Below, piece after piece: positions 1 to 6,785 of a stretch of 12,136 nt of DNA. Position 1 is the first letter of the stretch; every line of letters begins with the position of its first letter. The notes below the pieces were generated by a model. It saw only the letters and a program-made list of their open reading frames with translations. It was not told the origin of the DNA and did not search any database. Source of the stretch: JBFHES01 sp041584015 (GTDB taxonomy: Bacteria > Bacteroidota > Bacteroidia > Bacteroidales > M50B96); assembly GCA_041584015.1 (NCBI GenBank), contig JBFHES010000139.1, positions 1 through 12,136 of the forward strand. Reading direction: 5' to 3'. The translations under genes were made by a program, and so were the position numbers.

Positions 1-1540
1 CTTATATGAAGAATCATCTAAAATATTTGAGCTAAACTCCTGGTCGAGTGAAAGAACAGGAGAAAGCATGATAGCTCCTCAAAGAATATTCAACCTGGAG
101 AAGGCAGGTGTTTGTGCGGATATTATCCAAGATAGAAAAGCAGTACTCTTAAACGCTGAAAATATTGAAGCAAGGCTAGATGAACTAAAAACCATCGGAT
201 TGAAGAACCTTAAAAACTTTCTATCGATACCGGTGATAATTGATGGCACAATTAAAGCAATTGCAGCCGTTGGAAATAAGTCATCATCATACGACGAAAC
301 AGACACCACCCAGTTAAGCCTTCTACTAGATGCAGCCTGGAAAGTATTGGAACGAAAACAACATTTTAATCAACTAAAAGAAGAAAAGAATAAAGCACAG
401 CAAGCCGACCATTTAAAGTCTGCATTTCTGGCAAACATGTCACATGAAATTAGAACACCAATGAATGGTATTCTTGGCTTTTCAGACATTTTATCCTTAC
501 CTCATATAACTGAGCTAGACAAACAAGAATGCCTTGACCAAATTAAGGTGAATGGCCGGCATTTGCTTAGAATTATAGATGATCTGATTGATATTTCGTT
601 AATCGAATCAGATCGTTTAAATATGATGAACGAAGAATTCGACATTAAACAAATCATTCAGGAGCAGGCATTACAGCTGCAAAAATCAGTACTCGAGAAA
701 AACAGCAATATATCCGTTGTTTTATCAATCCCGGATAGCGAAAAAATTGTAGTTAAAAGTGATCCGGATAGAGTAAGACAGATTATTCTAAATTTATTAA
801 ATAATGCCGAGAAATTCACTAAAACTGGCTTTATCGAATGTGGTTACAATATTGTTGCAAACAACACCGAAATTGAAATTTTTGTAAAAGACACCGGCAT
901 CGGGATTCCTAAAGACAAACTGGATATAATCTTTGAGCGATTCAGACAAGTTGATGACTCTTACAATAGGAAATACGGTGGTACAGGCTTAGGGCTGTCT
1001 ATCGTAAAGCATATTATTGATAAACTTGGAAGTAAGATTGTTCTTGAATCAACCGAAGGAGAAGGGTCAACATTCTCATTTAGATTGCCAATTCTAAAAC
1101 TTGAGGAAAAAAAGTCGAACACTGCTGGCAAGGCCACTAGTGAGGAACTTGATTTTTCATTATTTAACGGTAAGAAAATAATGGTTGTTGAAGATAGTGC
1201 AACAAATGTTCTATACATTAGAAAAACGTTAAGCAACAAAGGCTTAGAAATAATTTGGGCAGGCGACGGGGTTCAAGCAATTAATTCATTCCATAAAAAT
1301 CCCGATCTCGATCTGATTCTTATGGATATTAATTTGCCAAATAAAAATGGAATTGAAGCAACTAAGGAAATAAGGAACTTTAACAAGGAGGTGAAGATAA
1401 TTGCACAAACAGCATTCGTATCACCTAAAGATATAAAAATGTGTTTGGCCGCAGGATGTAATTCCTATGTAGCCAAACCATTCAACCAAAAAACTTTTTT
1501 AAAGGCAATTATTGAGCAGTTCGAAGCAGCTGCTCAATAA
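1..1540 (+). CDS. Hybrid sensor histidine kinase (GAF-HisKA-HATPase-REC), 5' partial
   Basis: The frame is open from base 2, so the true start lies outside the window; 512 residues are visible. Numbering from the Met at base 68, residues 1-95 are the back half of a GAF sensor domain of the type with a GVxxD...RKxV segment and an IPV...AVGNK core. A short coiled linker leads to a HisKA H-box (SHEIRTPMNG, phospho-accepting His126). The ATPase domain follows: N-box around Asn246, G1 DTGIGIP at 275-281, F-box FERFRQ, and G2 GGTGLGL at 304-310. A C-terminal receiver domain (about 369-485) has the acidic pair E375/D376, phospho-acceptor D420, T448 and K470, all intact. The enzyme should autophosphorylate and pass phosphate to its own receiver. 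No HPt or DNA-binding domain follows, so the next relay partner is encoded elsewhere. The sensed signal is unknown. More sensor domains (PAS, membrane) may lie upstream. Confidence 0.95.
   Translation, partial: LYEESSKIFELNSWSSERTGESMIAPQRIFNLEKAGVCADIIQDRKAVLLNAENIEARLDELKTIGLKNLKNFLSIPVIIDGTIKAIAAVGNKSSSYDETDTTQLSLLLDAAWKVLERKQHFNQLKEEKNKAQQADHLKSAFLANMSHEIRTPMNGILGFSDILSLPHITELDKQECLDQIKVNGRHLLRIIDDLIDISLIESDRLNMMNEEFDIKQIIQEQALQLQKSVLEKNSNISVVLSIPDSEKIVVKSDPDRVRQIILNLLNNAEKFTKTGFIECGYNIVANNTEIEIFVKDTGIGIPKDKLDIIFERFRQVDDSYNRKYGGTGLGLSIVKHIIDKLGSKIVLESTEGEGSTFSFRLPILKLEEKKSNTAGKATSEELDFSLFNGKKIMVVEDSATNVLYIRKTLSNKGLEIIWAGDGVQAINSFHKNPDLDLILMDINLPNKNGIEATKEIRNFNKEVKIIAQTAFVSPKDIKMCLAAGCNSYVAKPFNQKTFLKAIIEQFEAAAQ
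1509..1540. terminator. Hairpin between convergent genes, possible bidirectional terminator
   Basis: An 11-bp perfect inverted repeat pairs 1509-1519 (TTATTGAGCAG) with 1530-1540 (CTGCTCAATAA), leaving a 10-base loop. It lies wholly inside the last codons of the kinase gene and ends exactly on its TAA. The convergent gene stops one base further on, so this is the only candidate terminator for either. No clear T-tract follows on either strand, so factor-independent termination is uncertain. Confidence 0.45.
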
Positions 1541-1541
1541 A

Positions 1542-1994
1542 CTAAACAAGCATATTATCTAATAATTGAGTAAGCTTCTCAAGCTCTTTGCTTGGATTAG
1601 CTTCCTTTGAATTTTTAACATTCCAGTAGATAATATCAGATGACAATCCTGGGTAATACTTCTGCATCTGTGGTTGCATTTCTTCTGCATCCATAGCAAT
1701 TATATAATCATAGTTTGCAAGCTCAGCTTGTTTAAGCAATTTAGCATTTCTATGCCCTTGTAGCGGATACAGTCCTCGTTTTTTCAACTCATCAAGCGTA
1801 TAATTCGTGATGGAACGCTCCTCTCCTTCTAGTTGTCGGCTAACGCCTCGTGAGCTTGCAATAAGCTTTAGACCGTATCTAATGGCATAGCTGTTAAAAT
1901 ATTCTTCTGCAAAACGACTTCGATAGTTGTTCTGACTATCTAAAAAAAGCACCTGCTTTGTTCCTGATCTGTTTGTTTTCAAAACTGTATTCAT
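1542..1994 (-). CDS. Low-molecular-weight phosphatase homologue lacking the catalytic Cys (pseudophosphatase)
   Basis: This 150-residue protein has the fold signature of the LMW protein-tyrosine-phosphatase/arsenate-reductase-like family: strand VLFL, a P-loop region ending in YRSRFAE, SSRGV at about 47-51, a RGLYPLQGHR segment, and IIAMDAEEM. Family members read roughly VCTGNYYRSRFAE at the P-loop, with Cys as nucleophile in CX5R. Here the loop is LDSQNNYRS: Asp19 replaces Cys, while Arg25 and the five-residue spacing are kept. The acid-loop region reads YWNVKNSKE and has no Asp where the general acid is expected. Thiol-based catalysis should be impossible. The frame is intact, so it looks like a maintained binding or regulatory protein rather than debris. 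The Cys-to-Asp change needs at least two base substitutions, so a single miscall cannot explain it. It converges on the hybrid kinase; a functional link is only a guess. Confidence 0.8.
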   Translation of the reverse strand: MNTVLKTNRSGTKQVLFLDSQNNYRSRFAEEYFNSYAIRYGLKLIASSRGVSRQLEGEERSITNYTLDELKKRGLYPLQGHRNAKLLKQAELANYDYIIAMDAEEMQPQMQKYYPGLSSDIIYWNVKNSKEANPSKELEKLTQLLDNMLV

Positions 1995-2178
1995 AATCTG
2001 TTTATTATTTTATTGATAGTACGCTATTACTCAGAATTAGTTATAACATATCTATATAAATATATAAACCGCTTTTTAGTACTTGTATTGCGCTGAGGTT
2101 TATTTCATGCCATGCAAAACCAACTATGCATAAGATCCAACATGCTTGTTAAATTGAACTTTGCACACAAACTATTCT

Positions 2179-2190
2179 ATAACATGTTAT
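2179..2190. promoter_or_regulatory. Perfect 12-bp palindrome upstream of the 88-residue gene
   Basis: ATAACATGTTAT is its own reverse complement. It lies in the divergent gap, 65 bases before the downstream ATG, and 8 bases from a second dyad. The pairing suggests a binding site for a dimeric regulator, but AT-rich palindromes of this length also arise by chance. Confidence 0.35.
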
Positions 2191-2198
2191 GGTACTAT

Positions 2199-2220
2199 AA
2201 ATTACAAACCTTTGTAATTT
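2199..2220. promoter_or_regulatory. 10-bp inverted repeat, possible operator
   Basis: AAATTACAAA at 2199-2208 and TTTGTAATTT at 2211-2220 are perfect arms around a CC centre. The right arm overlaps TAATTTG (2215-2221), which resembles a Bacteroidota -7 box one base short of consensus. The repeat sits 35 bases before the ATG of the 88-residue gene. An operator overlapping the promoter is the simplest reading; a hairpin in a leader RNA is the alternative. Confidence 0.4.
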
Positions 2221-2255
2221 GCAGGTACAGTACTAATTAATATAAACTAAGAAGC

Positions 2256-2522
2256 ATGAGTGACATAGCAATAGCGAATAAGATTGGATTAATGACTTCG
2301 AATTTGCATCATATAGAAGAAGGGATAGCTGATTCAGGAACTGCATTTAAACTAAAAATCGCACAAGAAGATTTACAATTATTTTTAAAGGGCGAGGCCA
2401 ATGATAACATGGCTGCTAAATTTAACCTTCGTGCAGGCGACCTGCAATTATTGCTTAACAAACTGGGACAACAAGGTGCTGTTGGTCTGCTAATTGGGCT
2501 CCTGCTCGGACAGACATCATAA
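2256..2522 (+). CDS. Small protein of unknown function, 88 residues, glycine-zipper tail
   Basis: I do not recognise this family. The protein has a mostly helical N-terminal two thirds with two similar segments, EDLQLFLKG (38-46) and GDLQLLLNKLG (61-71). The stretch from about 50 to 70 (MAAKF-NLRAG-DLQLLL) could be a helix-turn-helix. The C-terminus is a short glycine-rich hydrophobic helix with Gly77, Gly81 and Gly85 in GxxxGxxxG spacing, plus Gly74. At about 12 residues this helix is short for a full membrane span and may instead mediate oligomer packing. The ATG at 2256 is the first in frame and follows two palindromes. The gene stands alone: the phosphatase homologue is divergent, and a minus-strand operon ends just past its stop. 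Intact frame, sensible composition and clean flanking signals support a real gene. Confidence 0.7.
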   Translation: MSDIAIANKIGLMTSNLHHIEEGIADSGTAFKLKIAQEDLQLFLKGEANDNMAAKFNLRAGDLQLLLNKLGQQGAVGLLIGLLLGQTS

Positions 2523-2553
2523 AAAAAGCCCTCCCGTATTTCCAGAAGGGCTT
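2521..2553 (-). terminator. Rho-independent terminator of the Fe-S operon
   Basis: AAGCCCT (2526-2532) and AGGGCTT (2547-2553) form a 7-bp GC-containing stem. Read on the minus strand the stem is followed directly by a run of seven T. It lies 21 bases past the stop of the CCG-domain gene. The T-tract overlaps the stop codon of the 88-residue plus-strand gene, so the hairpin may also help end that transcript, though the plus side has only a weak T-rich tail. Confidence 0.8.
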
Positions 2554-2573
2554 GCTTACTATTTCTTAGAATA

Positions 2574-3374
2574 CTACAAATTCAAACTCATTGATATTAA
2601 TTCTGCAATATCATAGTTTTTAACCTCTTCTTCTTTGTTTTTATACTTAAGACCGTCTGTTAACATTACCATACAAAACGGACATGCTGTAGCAACAATA
2701 TCTGCTTTAGAATCGAGCACTTCTTCAGTTCGCTCAAGGAAAACTTCCTTATCACCTTTTTCTGCTTCCTTAAACATCTGAGCTCCACCAGCACCACAAC
2801 AAAGTCCATTGCTTTTATTACGCTTAAGTTCAACGTTCTTTCCGGTAAGTTTACCAAGGATATCTCTAGGTGCGTCGTACTCATTATTTGCTCTACCTAA
2901 ATAGCACGGGTCATGAAAAGTGATGCGCTTATCATTAAAAATAGAACTATCTACCTTTAAACGTCCAGCCTCTACTTCATCGCGTAAGAATTGGGTGTGA
3001 TGAATAACTTCATAATTCCCACCAAGATCAGGATAATCATTTTTAAAGATATTGAAACAATGCGGACAGATTGCGATAATCTTCTTTACCTCATACATGG
3101 CAAATGTTTCGATATTAGTCATTGCCTGCATTTGGTATAACATCTCGTTCCCTGCTCTTCTTGCCGGGTCGCCCGTACAAGTTTCTTCGCTGCCTAAACA
3201 AGCGTATGAAATTCCCAAATGACTTAATATTTTGGCAAATTCACGCGTTACCTTCTTATATCGATCGTCGAAAGCACCAGCACAACCCACCCAAAACAAA
3301 TATTCAGGTTTCTCTCCCTTTGCAAAAACATCGGCCATAATCGGCACTTCAACTTTTTTCTTATTCGTATCCAT
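2574..3374 (-). CDS. CCG-domain (HdrB/HdrD-type) iron-sulfur oxidoreductase subunit
   Basis: This 266-residue soluble protein has two cysteine-rich CCG domains of the type found in heterodisulfide reductase HdrB/HdrD, GlpC and DsrK. The second half carries a full motif: Cys157 (HDPCYLG), Cys192-Cys193 (LCCGAGG) and CPFC at 231-234. The first half has Cys31, CPHC at 103-106 and a variant middle element, TCTGDPARR with a single Cys66. Such domains bind an unusual Fe-S cluster and pass electrons to or from thiol, flavin or quinone partners. It lies 20 bases after the membrane subunit gene and ends at a strong terminator, so the two are one operon and probably one complex. The likely role, from family knowledge only, is the catalytic arm of a membrane electron-transfer complex such as an ETF:menaquinone oxidoreductase. 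No ETF gene is in the window. Confidence 0.88.
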   Translation of the reverse strand: MDTNKKKVEVPIMADVFAKGEKPEYLFWVGCAGAFDDRYKKVTREFAKILSHLGISYACLGSEETCTGDPARRAGNEMLYQMQAMTNIETFAMYEVKKIIAICPHCFNIFKNDYPDLGGNYEVIHHTQFLRDEVEAGRLKVDSSIFNDKRITFHDPCYLGRANNEYDAPRDILGKLTGKNVELKRNKSNGLCCGAGGAQMFKEAEKGDKEVFLERTEEVLDSKADIVATACPFCMVMLTDGLKYKNKEEEVKNYDIAELISMSLNL

Positions 3375-3394
3375 ATAATCGAAGTATATAAATC

Positions 3395-4705
3395 TTAGTT
3401 ATTATTTGTAAATAAATCATCAGCCCAAAGCATTCTATCCTCTGGTGAATATTGCCATGGAGCACCATTATTTTCAATATTTGTAAACATCATGTTAAGC
3501 ATGGCTGGAGCCGCTGACTCTTCCATCACAAGATATCTCCTCATATCGATTATTAGAGCTGGTTGATTAATATTTATCGGGCATTCCTGTGCACATGCAT
3601 TACAGGTTGTACATGCCCAAAGTTCTTCTTCTGAAATATAATCTCTAATAAGAGATTTATTATCGCTATAAGTTTTTCCATTCTTTACCAGACCTGGTCC
3701 TTTTTCCTTCATTCTGGCACGTAAATTAATCATCACCTTTCGCGGCGATAATCTTTTTCCAGTAATATTTGCTGGACAAACTGCAGTACATCTTCCGCAC
3801 TCTGTACAAGCCAATGAATCGAAATAGTTTTTCCAACTAACATCTTCAGCATCCAAAACACCAAAACGTTCAGGCTCACCTTCATCTTCAGCTGGTTCGG
3901 CGAACGCAGCATTTGGATCGAGCATGAGCTTTACCTCTTTGGTTACATTATCCATATTTTCTAAATGTCCAAGCGGTTTAAGCCTACTTAAGAATACATT
4001 TGGAACCGACATGAATACGTGAAAATGCTTTGAATATGGCAGCATGTTGGCAAAAATGAAAATAAGTAAGATATGCGTCCACCAGGACACATTATGCCAT
4101 AAATGAATTGCATCTACACTCATTCCACTAACACTATCAACTAACAAGCTGCTTATCGGAAACCAACCAAGATAATCATGCGGATGCATAGCTGCATAAA
4201 ACAGGTTCATACCAATTAACGATAGCATTAATAAGAAAATGATACTCAAGGCAAGATTTGCATCAAGCTTTGAAATTGGCTTCATTTCTTCGCCATAAAA
4301 GCGATTGATATGCAAGAAAATTCTACGGAATAAAAACAGAACCATGGCAAACAAAATAAACCATGCAAAGAAATCACCTAGGCCAATAATAAGGTCGTAA
4401 ACCGGTCCCATAAATGCAAACGATTTATCCAAACCTGCAACCCCATCAACAACCATTTCAGCACTACCAATACAAATGAGTATAAAGCCCCAGAATACCA
4501 TCGCGTGGATAAAGCCAATTACAGGCATTCTAAATATTTTTGTTTGAGCTATTGCAACGGTAAACATTACCTGAAAGCGTTTTCCAAAATCACTTATCGG
4601 AAAAGGCTTGGTTAACCTAAAATAGCTGATAATTTTATTGGCAGTGTATGTGAATACACCTAGTGTAACTGCCAGAACTATAATAAATGTAACTTGACTA
4701 CCCAT
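3395..4705 (-). CDS. Membrane cytochrome b/4Fe-4S dicluster subunit (NarI/HdrE-DsrMK-like)
   Basis: The 436-residue protein has about five transmembrane segments (near 5-23, 62-82, 104-127, 150-170 and 208-223). It also has membrane-associated histidines expected to hold haem b (candidates H67, H211, H227, H229), as in NarI-like cytochromes. A soluble arm follows with two 4Fe-4S motifs: C300/C303/C306/C310 (CTECGRCTAVCP) and C365/C368/C371/C375 (CTTCNACAQECP). This architecture joins quinone chemistry in the membrane to Fe-S electron transfer in the cytoplasm. With the CCG subunit encoded next, the pair matches the layout of HdrDE, DsrMK and the fused EMO proteins that connect reduced ETF to menaquinone. 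Fatty-acid or amino-acid oxidation feeding the quinone pool is a reasonable inference, not something the sequence proves. The start at 4705 sits 18 bases after a predicted transcription start. Confidence 0.9.
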   Translation of the reverse strand: MGSQVTFIIVLAVTLGVFTYTANKIISYFRLTKPFPISDFGKRFQVMFTVAIAQTKIFRMPVIGFIHAMVFWGFILICIGSAEMVVDGVAGLDKSFAFMGPVYDLIIGLGDFFAWFILFAMVLFLFRRIFLHINRFYGEEMKPISKLDANLALSIIFLLMLSLIGMNLFYAAMHPHDYLGWFPISSLLVDSVSGMSVDAIHLWHNVSWWTHILLIFIFANMLPYSKHFHVFMSVPNVFLSRLKPLGHLENMDNVTKEVKLMLDPNAAFAEPAEDEGEPERFGVLDAEDVSWKNYFDSLACTECGRCTAVCPANITGKRLSPRKVMINLRARMKEKGPGLVKNGKTYSDNKSLIRDYISEEELWACTTCNACAQECPININQPALIIDMRRYLVMEESAAPAMLNMMFTNIENNGAPWQYSPEDRMLWADDLFTNNN

Positions 4706-4730
4706 AAACTAAATCTAATGATTATTACTG

Positions 4731-4760
4731 CAAAATACTAAATATGGTATACAATCCAAA
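4731..4760 (-). promoter_or_regulatory. Promoter of the Fe-S electron-transfer operon
   Basis: On the minus strand, TTTG (4757-4760) is followed after 19 bases by TATTTTG (4731-4737), close to the Bacteroidota -33/-7 pattern TTTG-N19-TANNTTTG. The -7 element is one base short of the consensus. Transcription would start near 4724, giving a leader of about 19 bases. Confidence 0.45.
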
Positions 4761-4939
4761 CTGCTAAACAAATACAAATGCACGGTAAATCATACAGTTT
4801 TACTGTTGTTTAAAAACATTTACAATGCTTACAAAAGTTCTTGTTCCATTAGAAACCCTGGTTCATCCTATCTTTATATTCTTTTCTATCGTGCTTTCAT
4901 GTTCTACAATTACTTATTGATATTTATCATTAAAATCAC

Positions 4940-4969
4940 TTTCATTCTATGGCTAAATATATACTTTTG
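4940..4969 (+). promoter_or_regulatory. Promoter of ribBA
   Basis: TACTTTTG at 4962-4969 matches the -7 consensus TANNTTTG exactly. TTTC at 4940-4943, 18 bases upstream, matches three of four -33 bases. The predicted start near 4976 gives a leader of about 50 bases. Confidence 0.6.
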
Positions 4970-4981
4970 CAGTGCAAATAA

Positions 4982-5006
4982 GGGTATCGAAAAATTAGCG
5001 ATACTC
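4982..5006 (+). promoter_or_regulatory. Stem-loop in the ribBA leader
   Basis: GGGTATCG (4982-4989) pairs with CGATACTC (4999-5006), eight pairs including one G-U, around a 9-base AT-rich loop. It would form just after the predicted transcription start and about 20 bases before the ATG. It is too small to be an FMN riboswitch. It could stabilise the mRNA or tune initiation. Confidence 0.4.
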
Positions 5007-5026
5007 ACTGCATAGAACATTCTGTT

Positions 5027-6268
5027 ATGGCTGAATTAAAAGAGAATCAAGAGACTTTTGTGTTAGACACAATTGAAGAAGCTGTTGAAGAGATCAGAAA
5101 GGGAAATGTCATTATAGTTGTTGATGATGAAAACCGTGAAAACGAAGGTGACTTTATTGCCGCTGCTGAAATGGTTACGCCTGAGATTGTTAATTTTATG
5201 GCAACACATGGTAGAGGCCTTATTTGTGCCCCGCTCCCGGAAGAGCTTTGCGAAAAGCTGGAGCTTGAATTAATGGTAGGAAAGAACACAGCCCTACACG
5301 AAACACCGTTTACAGTTTCTGTTGATTTAAATGGCTATGGATGCACCACAGGAATTTCGGCCCAGGATAGAGCAAAAACTATTAACGCACTTGTAAATCC
5401 AAATACTAAAGCTGAAGAGCTAGGTCGCCCGGGACATATATTCCCATTAAAATCAAAAAACAGAGGCGTACTTCGCAGAGCAGGACACACCGAAGCTGCA
5501 GTTGACTTAGCCAGAATGGCCGGATTACAACCTGGAGGTACTTTGGTGGAAATTATGAATGAGGACGGAACAATGGCACGTATGCCAGAGCTCATGGAGA
5601 TTGCCAAAAAGTTCAACCTTAAAATTATTTCCATTGAGGATTTAATCAAGTATCGTATTAAGCAAGAATCCTTAATTGAAAAGGGTGTTGAAGTAAATCT
5701 ACCTTCAGAGTTTGGTACCTTTAAGCTTATACCTTTCAGACAAGTTTCAAATGGATTGGAACATGTTGCAATAATTAAGGGCGATATTTCAAAGGACATA
5801 CCTACACTTGTTAGAGTGCACTCTTCATGCGCAACCGGGGATATTTTTGGATCAAAAAAATGCGACTGTGGTGACCAACTTCACAAATCGATGCAGATGA
5901 TTGAGAAGGAAGGCAATGGCGTTGTTCTTTATATGAATCAAGAAGGCCGTGGCATTGGATTATTCAATAAAATAGCTGCCTATAAACTTCAGGAAGAAGG
6001 CATGGATACTGTTGAAGCAAACCTTCATCTTGGCTTTAAAGAAGATGAGAGAGATTATGGCGTAGGTGCTCAAATTCTTCGCGAACTTGGATTAGGCAAG
6101 ATTAAATTGATCACGAATAATCCTGTAAAACGAGCTGGTTTAGAAGGATACGGTATTGAGATTACTGATATTGTTTCGATGGTAATTGAACCAAATCAGT
6201 ATAATGAATTCTACCTGCAAACCAAGAAGACAAAAATGGGACATTATCTACCATTCAGTAGAAAATAA
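5027..6268 (+). CDS. ribBA: Bifunctional DHBP synthase / GTP cyclohydrolase II (riboflavin biosynthesis)
   Basis: The 413-residue fusion catalyses the two entry reactions of riboflavin synthesis. The RibB part (about 10-208) makes 3,4-dihydroxy-2-butanone 4-phosphate from ribulose 5-phosphate. The RibA part (about 213-405) opens GTP to the diaminopyrimidine product. RibB motifs include DDENRENEGD (33-42), RPGHIFPL (134-141) and RRAGHTEA with His154. RibA motifs include RVHSSCATGD with zinc ligand Cys268, KCDCGDQL with Cys279/Cys281, NQEGRGIGL (304-312) and LITNNPVK (361-368). All expected catalytic and metal residues are present, and the length is typical for fused RibBA. No other rib genes are nearby, so it is a single-gene unit with its own promoter. 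It faces the sixA-like gene across a strong hairpin. The ATG at 5027 matches the usual short N-terminus of the family. Confidence 0.97.
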   Translation: MAELKENQETFVLDTIEEAVEEIRKGNVIIVVDDENRENEGDFIAAAEMVTPEIVNFMATHGRGLICAPLPEELCEKLELELMVGKNTALHETPFTVSVDLNGYGCTTGISAQDRAKTINALVNPNTKAEELGRPGHIFPLKSKNRGVLRRAGHTEAAVDLARMAGLQPGGTLVEIMNEDGTMARMPELMEIAKKFNLKIISIEDLIKYRIKQESLIEKGVEVNLPSEFGTFKLIPFRQVSNGLEHVAIIKGDISKDIPTLVRVHSSCATGDIFGSKKCDCGDQLHKSMQMIEKEGNGVVLYMNQEGRGIGLFNKIAAYKLQEEGMDTVEANLHLGFKEDERDYGVGAQILRELGLGKIKLITNNPVKRAGLEGYGIEITDIVSMVIEPNQYNEFYLQTKKTKMGHYLPFSRK

Positions 6269-6275
6269 GATATTA

Positions 6276-6770
6276 TTAGGTTGTTATCATCTTTGGTGAT
6301 AACAACCATTCAAGCTTATTCTCGTTCAGTTTTAAATCTTTCCAACTCTCAATTTTTGCGGTGATATACACAACGCTTGCTGTTGGCATAGCTATAGTTG
6401 TATTAACACTAATTAACGACTCCGATAATTGCTCCCAGGTTGGATTATGTCCAAGTAGTAAAACTCTATTATACTTGTCATCCAATTTAATCAAATGCTT
6501 GAAAGCTTCAGTTACCCCAGTGAAGTAGAAATCGCGAACTTCCGCAACATCACCTGAATAATTACATGCCTTGGTAAATAGTTGAAACGTTTTAACTGCA
6601 CGTTTAGCAGGACTGGTTAAAATAAAATCCGGAACTAGTTTGCGCTTCAAAACCTCCTCCCCCATAGTCTTAGCTGCCTTTAAACCTCGCTTATTCAAAG
6701 TCCTTTCAAAATCGGAGGAATCGGTGTTCCAATCAGACTTTGCATGTCGCATTATAAGAATCTCTTTCAT
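6276..6770 (-). CDS. SixA-like phosphohistidine phosphatase (histidine phosphatase superfamily)
   Basis: The 164-residue protein belongs to the short SixA branch of the RHG/histidine phosphatase superfamily. It has the N-terminal MRHAKSDW with catalytic His9 and Arg8, a second arginine in SPAKRA (Arg57), and the second catalytic histidine in LLLGHNP (His108). Glu78 in EVRDFYF lies where the family's acid is usually found. SixA in enterobacteria removes phosphate from histidine of phosphocarrier proteins. Here a phosphorelay or small-phosphoester substrate is plausible but unproven. It lies 15 bases behind the HTH/ACT gene on the same strand and is probably co-transcribed from the promoter at 7514-7544. 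The start ATG at 6770 gives the standard N-terminus with the RHA motif at residues 8-10. Confidence 0.88.
   Translation of the reverse strand: MKEILIMRHAKSDWNTDSSDFERTLNKRGLKAAKTMGEEVLKRKLVPDFILTSPAKRAVKTFQLFTKACNYSGDVAEVRDFYFTGVTEAFKHLIKLDDKYNRVLLLGHNPTWEQLSESLISVNTTIAMPTASVVYITAKIESWKDLKLNENKLEWLLSPKMITT
6279..6307. terminator. Strong hairpin between convergent ribBA and the sixA-like gene
   Basis: An 11-bp perfect stem (GGTTGTTATCA, 6279-6289, with TGATAACAACC, 6297-6307) encloses a 7-base loop. It starts 10 bases past the ribBA stop and occupies the last codons of the opposite gene. Downstream on the minus strand the sequence is TAATAATATCTTATTTTC, moderately T-rich. The plus side is weaker. 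A shared bidirectional terminator is likely. Confidence 0.6.
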
Positions 6771-6785
6771 GGATATTTTGGAGGC

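Larger units (their letters stand above)
4706..5026. other. 321-base divergent intergenic region
   Basis: It separates the Fe-S operon from ribBA. It holds a promoter candidate for each flanking gene, a stem-loop in the ribBA leader, and a small 5-bp inverted repeat (ACAGT-TTT-ACTGT, 4794-4806). The middle part, about 4810-4935, is AT-rich with no convincing gene, RNA or repeat. Its only longer open frame starts with TTG, is full of aromatic and isoleucine codons typical of translated AT-rich spacer, and runs across the ribBA promoter. Confidence 0.7.

Noticed and set aside
1938..1940. Sequencing error explaining Asp19 in the phosphatase homologue
   Set aside because: GAT to a Cys codon (TGT or TGC) needs at least two changes, the surrounding P-loop residues also differ from active members, and the frame is intact.
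4806..5015. 69-residue open frame before ribBA
   Set aside because: It starts with TTG, has AT-spacer composition (Phe, Ile, Tyr, Leu), and runs across the ribBA -33/-7 elements and leader stem-loop.
4976..5026. FMN riboswitch upstream of ribBA
   Set aside because: The leader is only about 50 bases and lacks the conserved six-stem aptamer and its sequence blocks.
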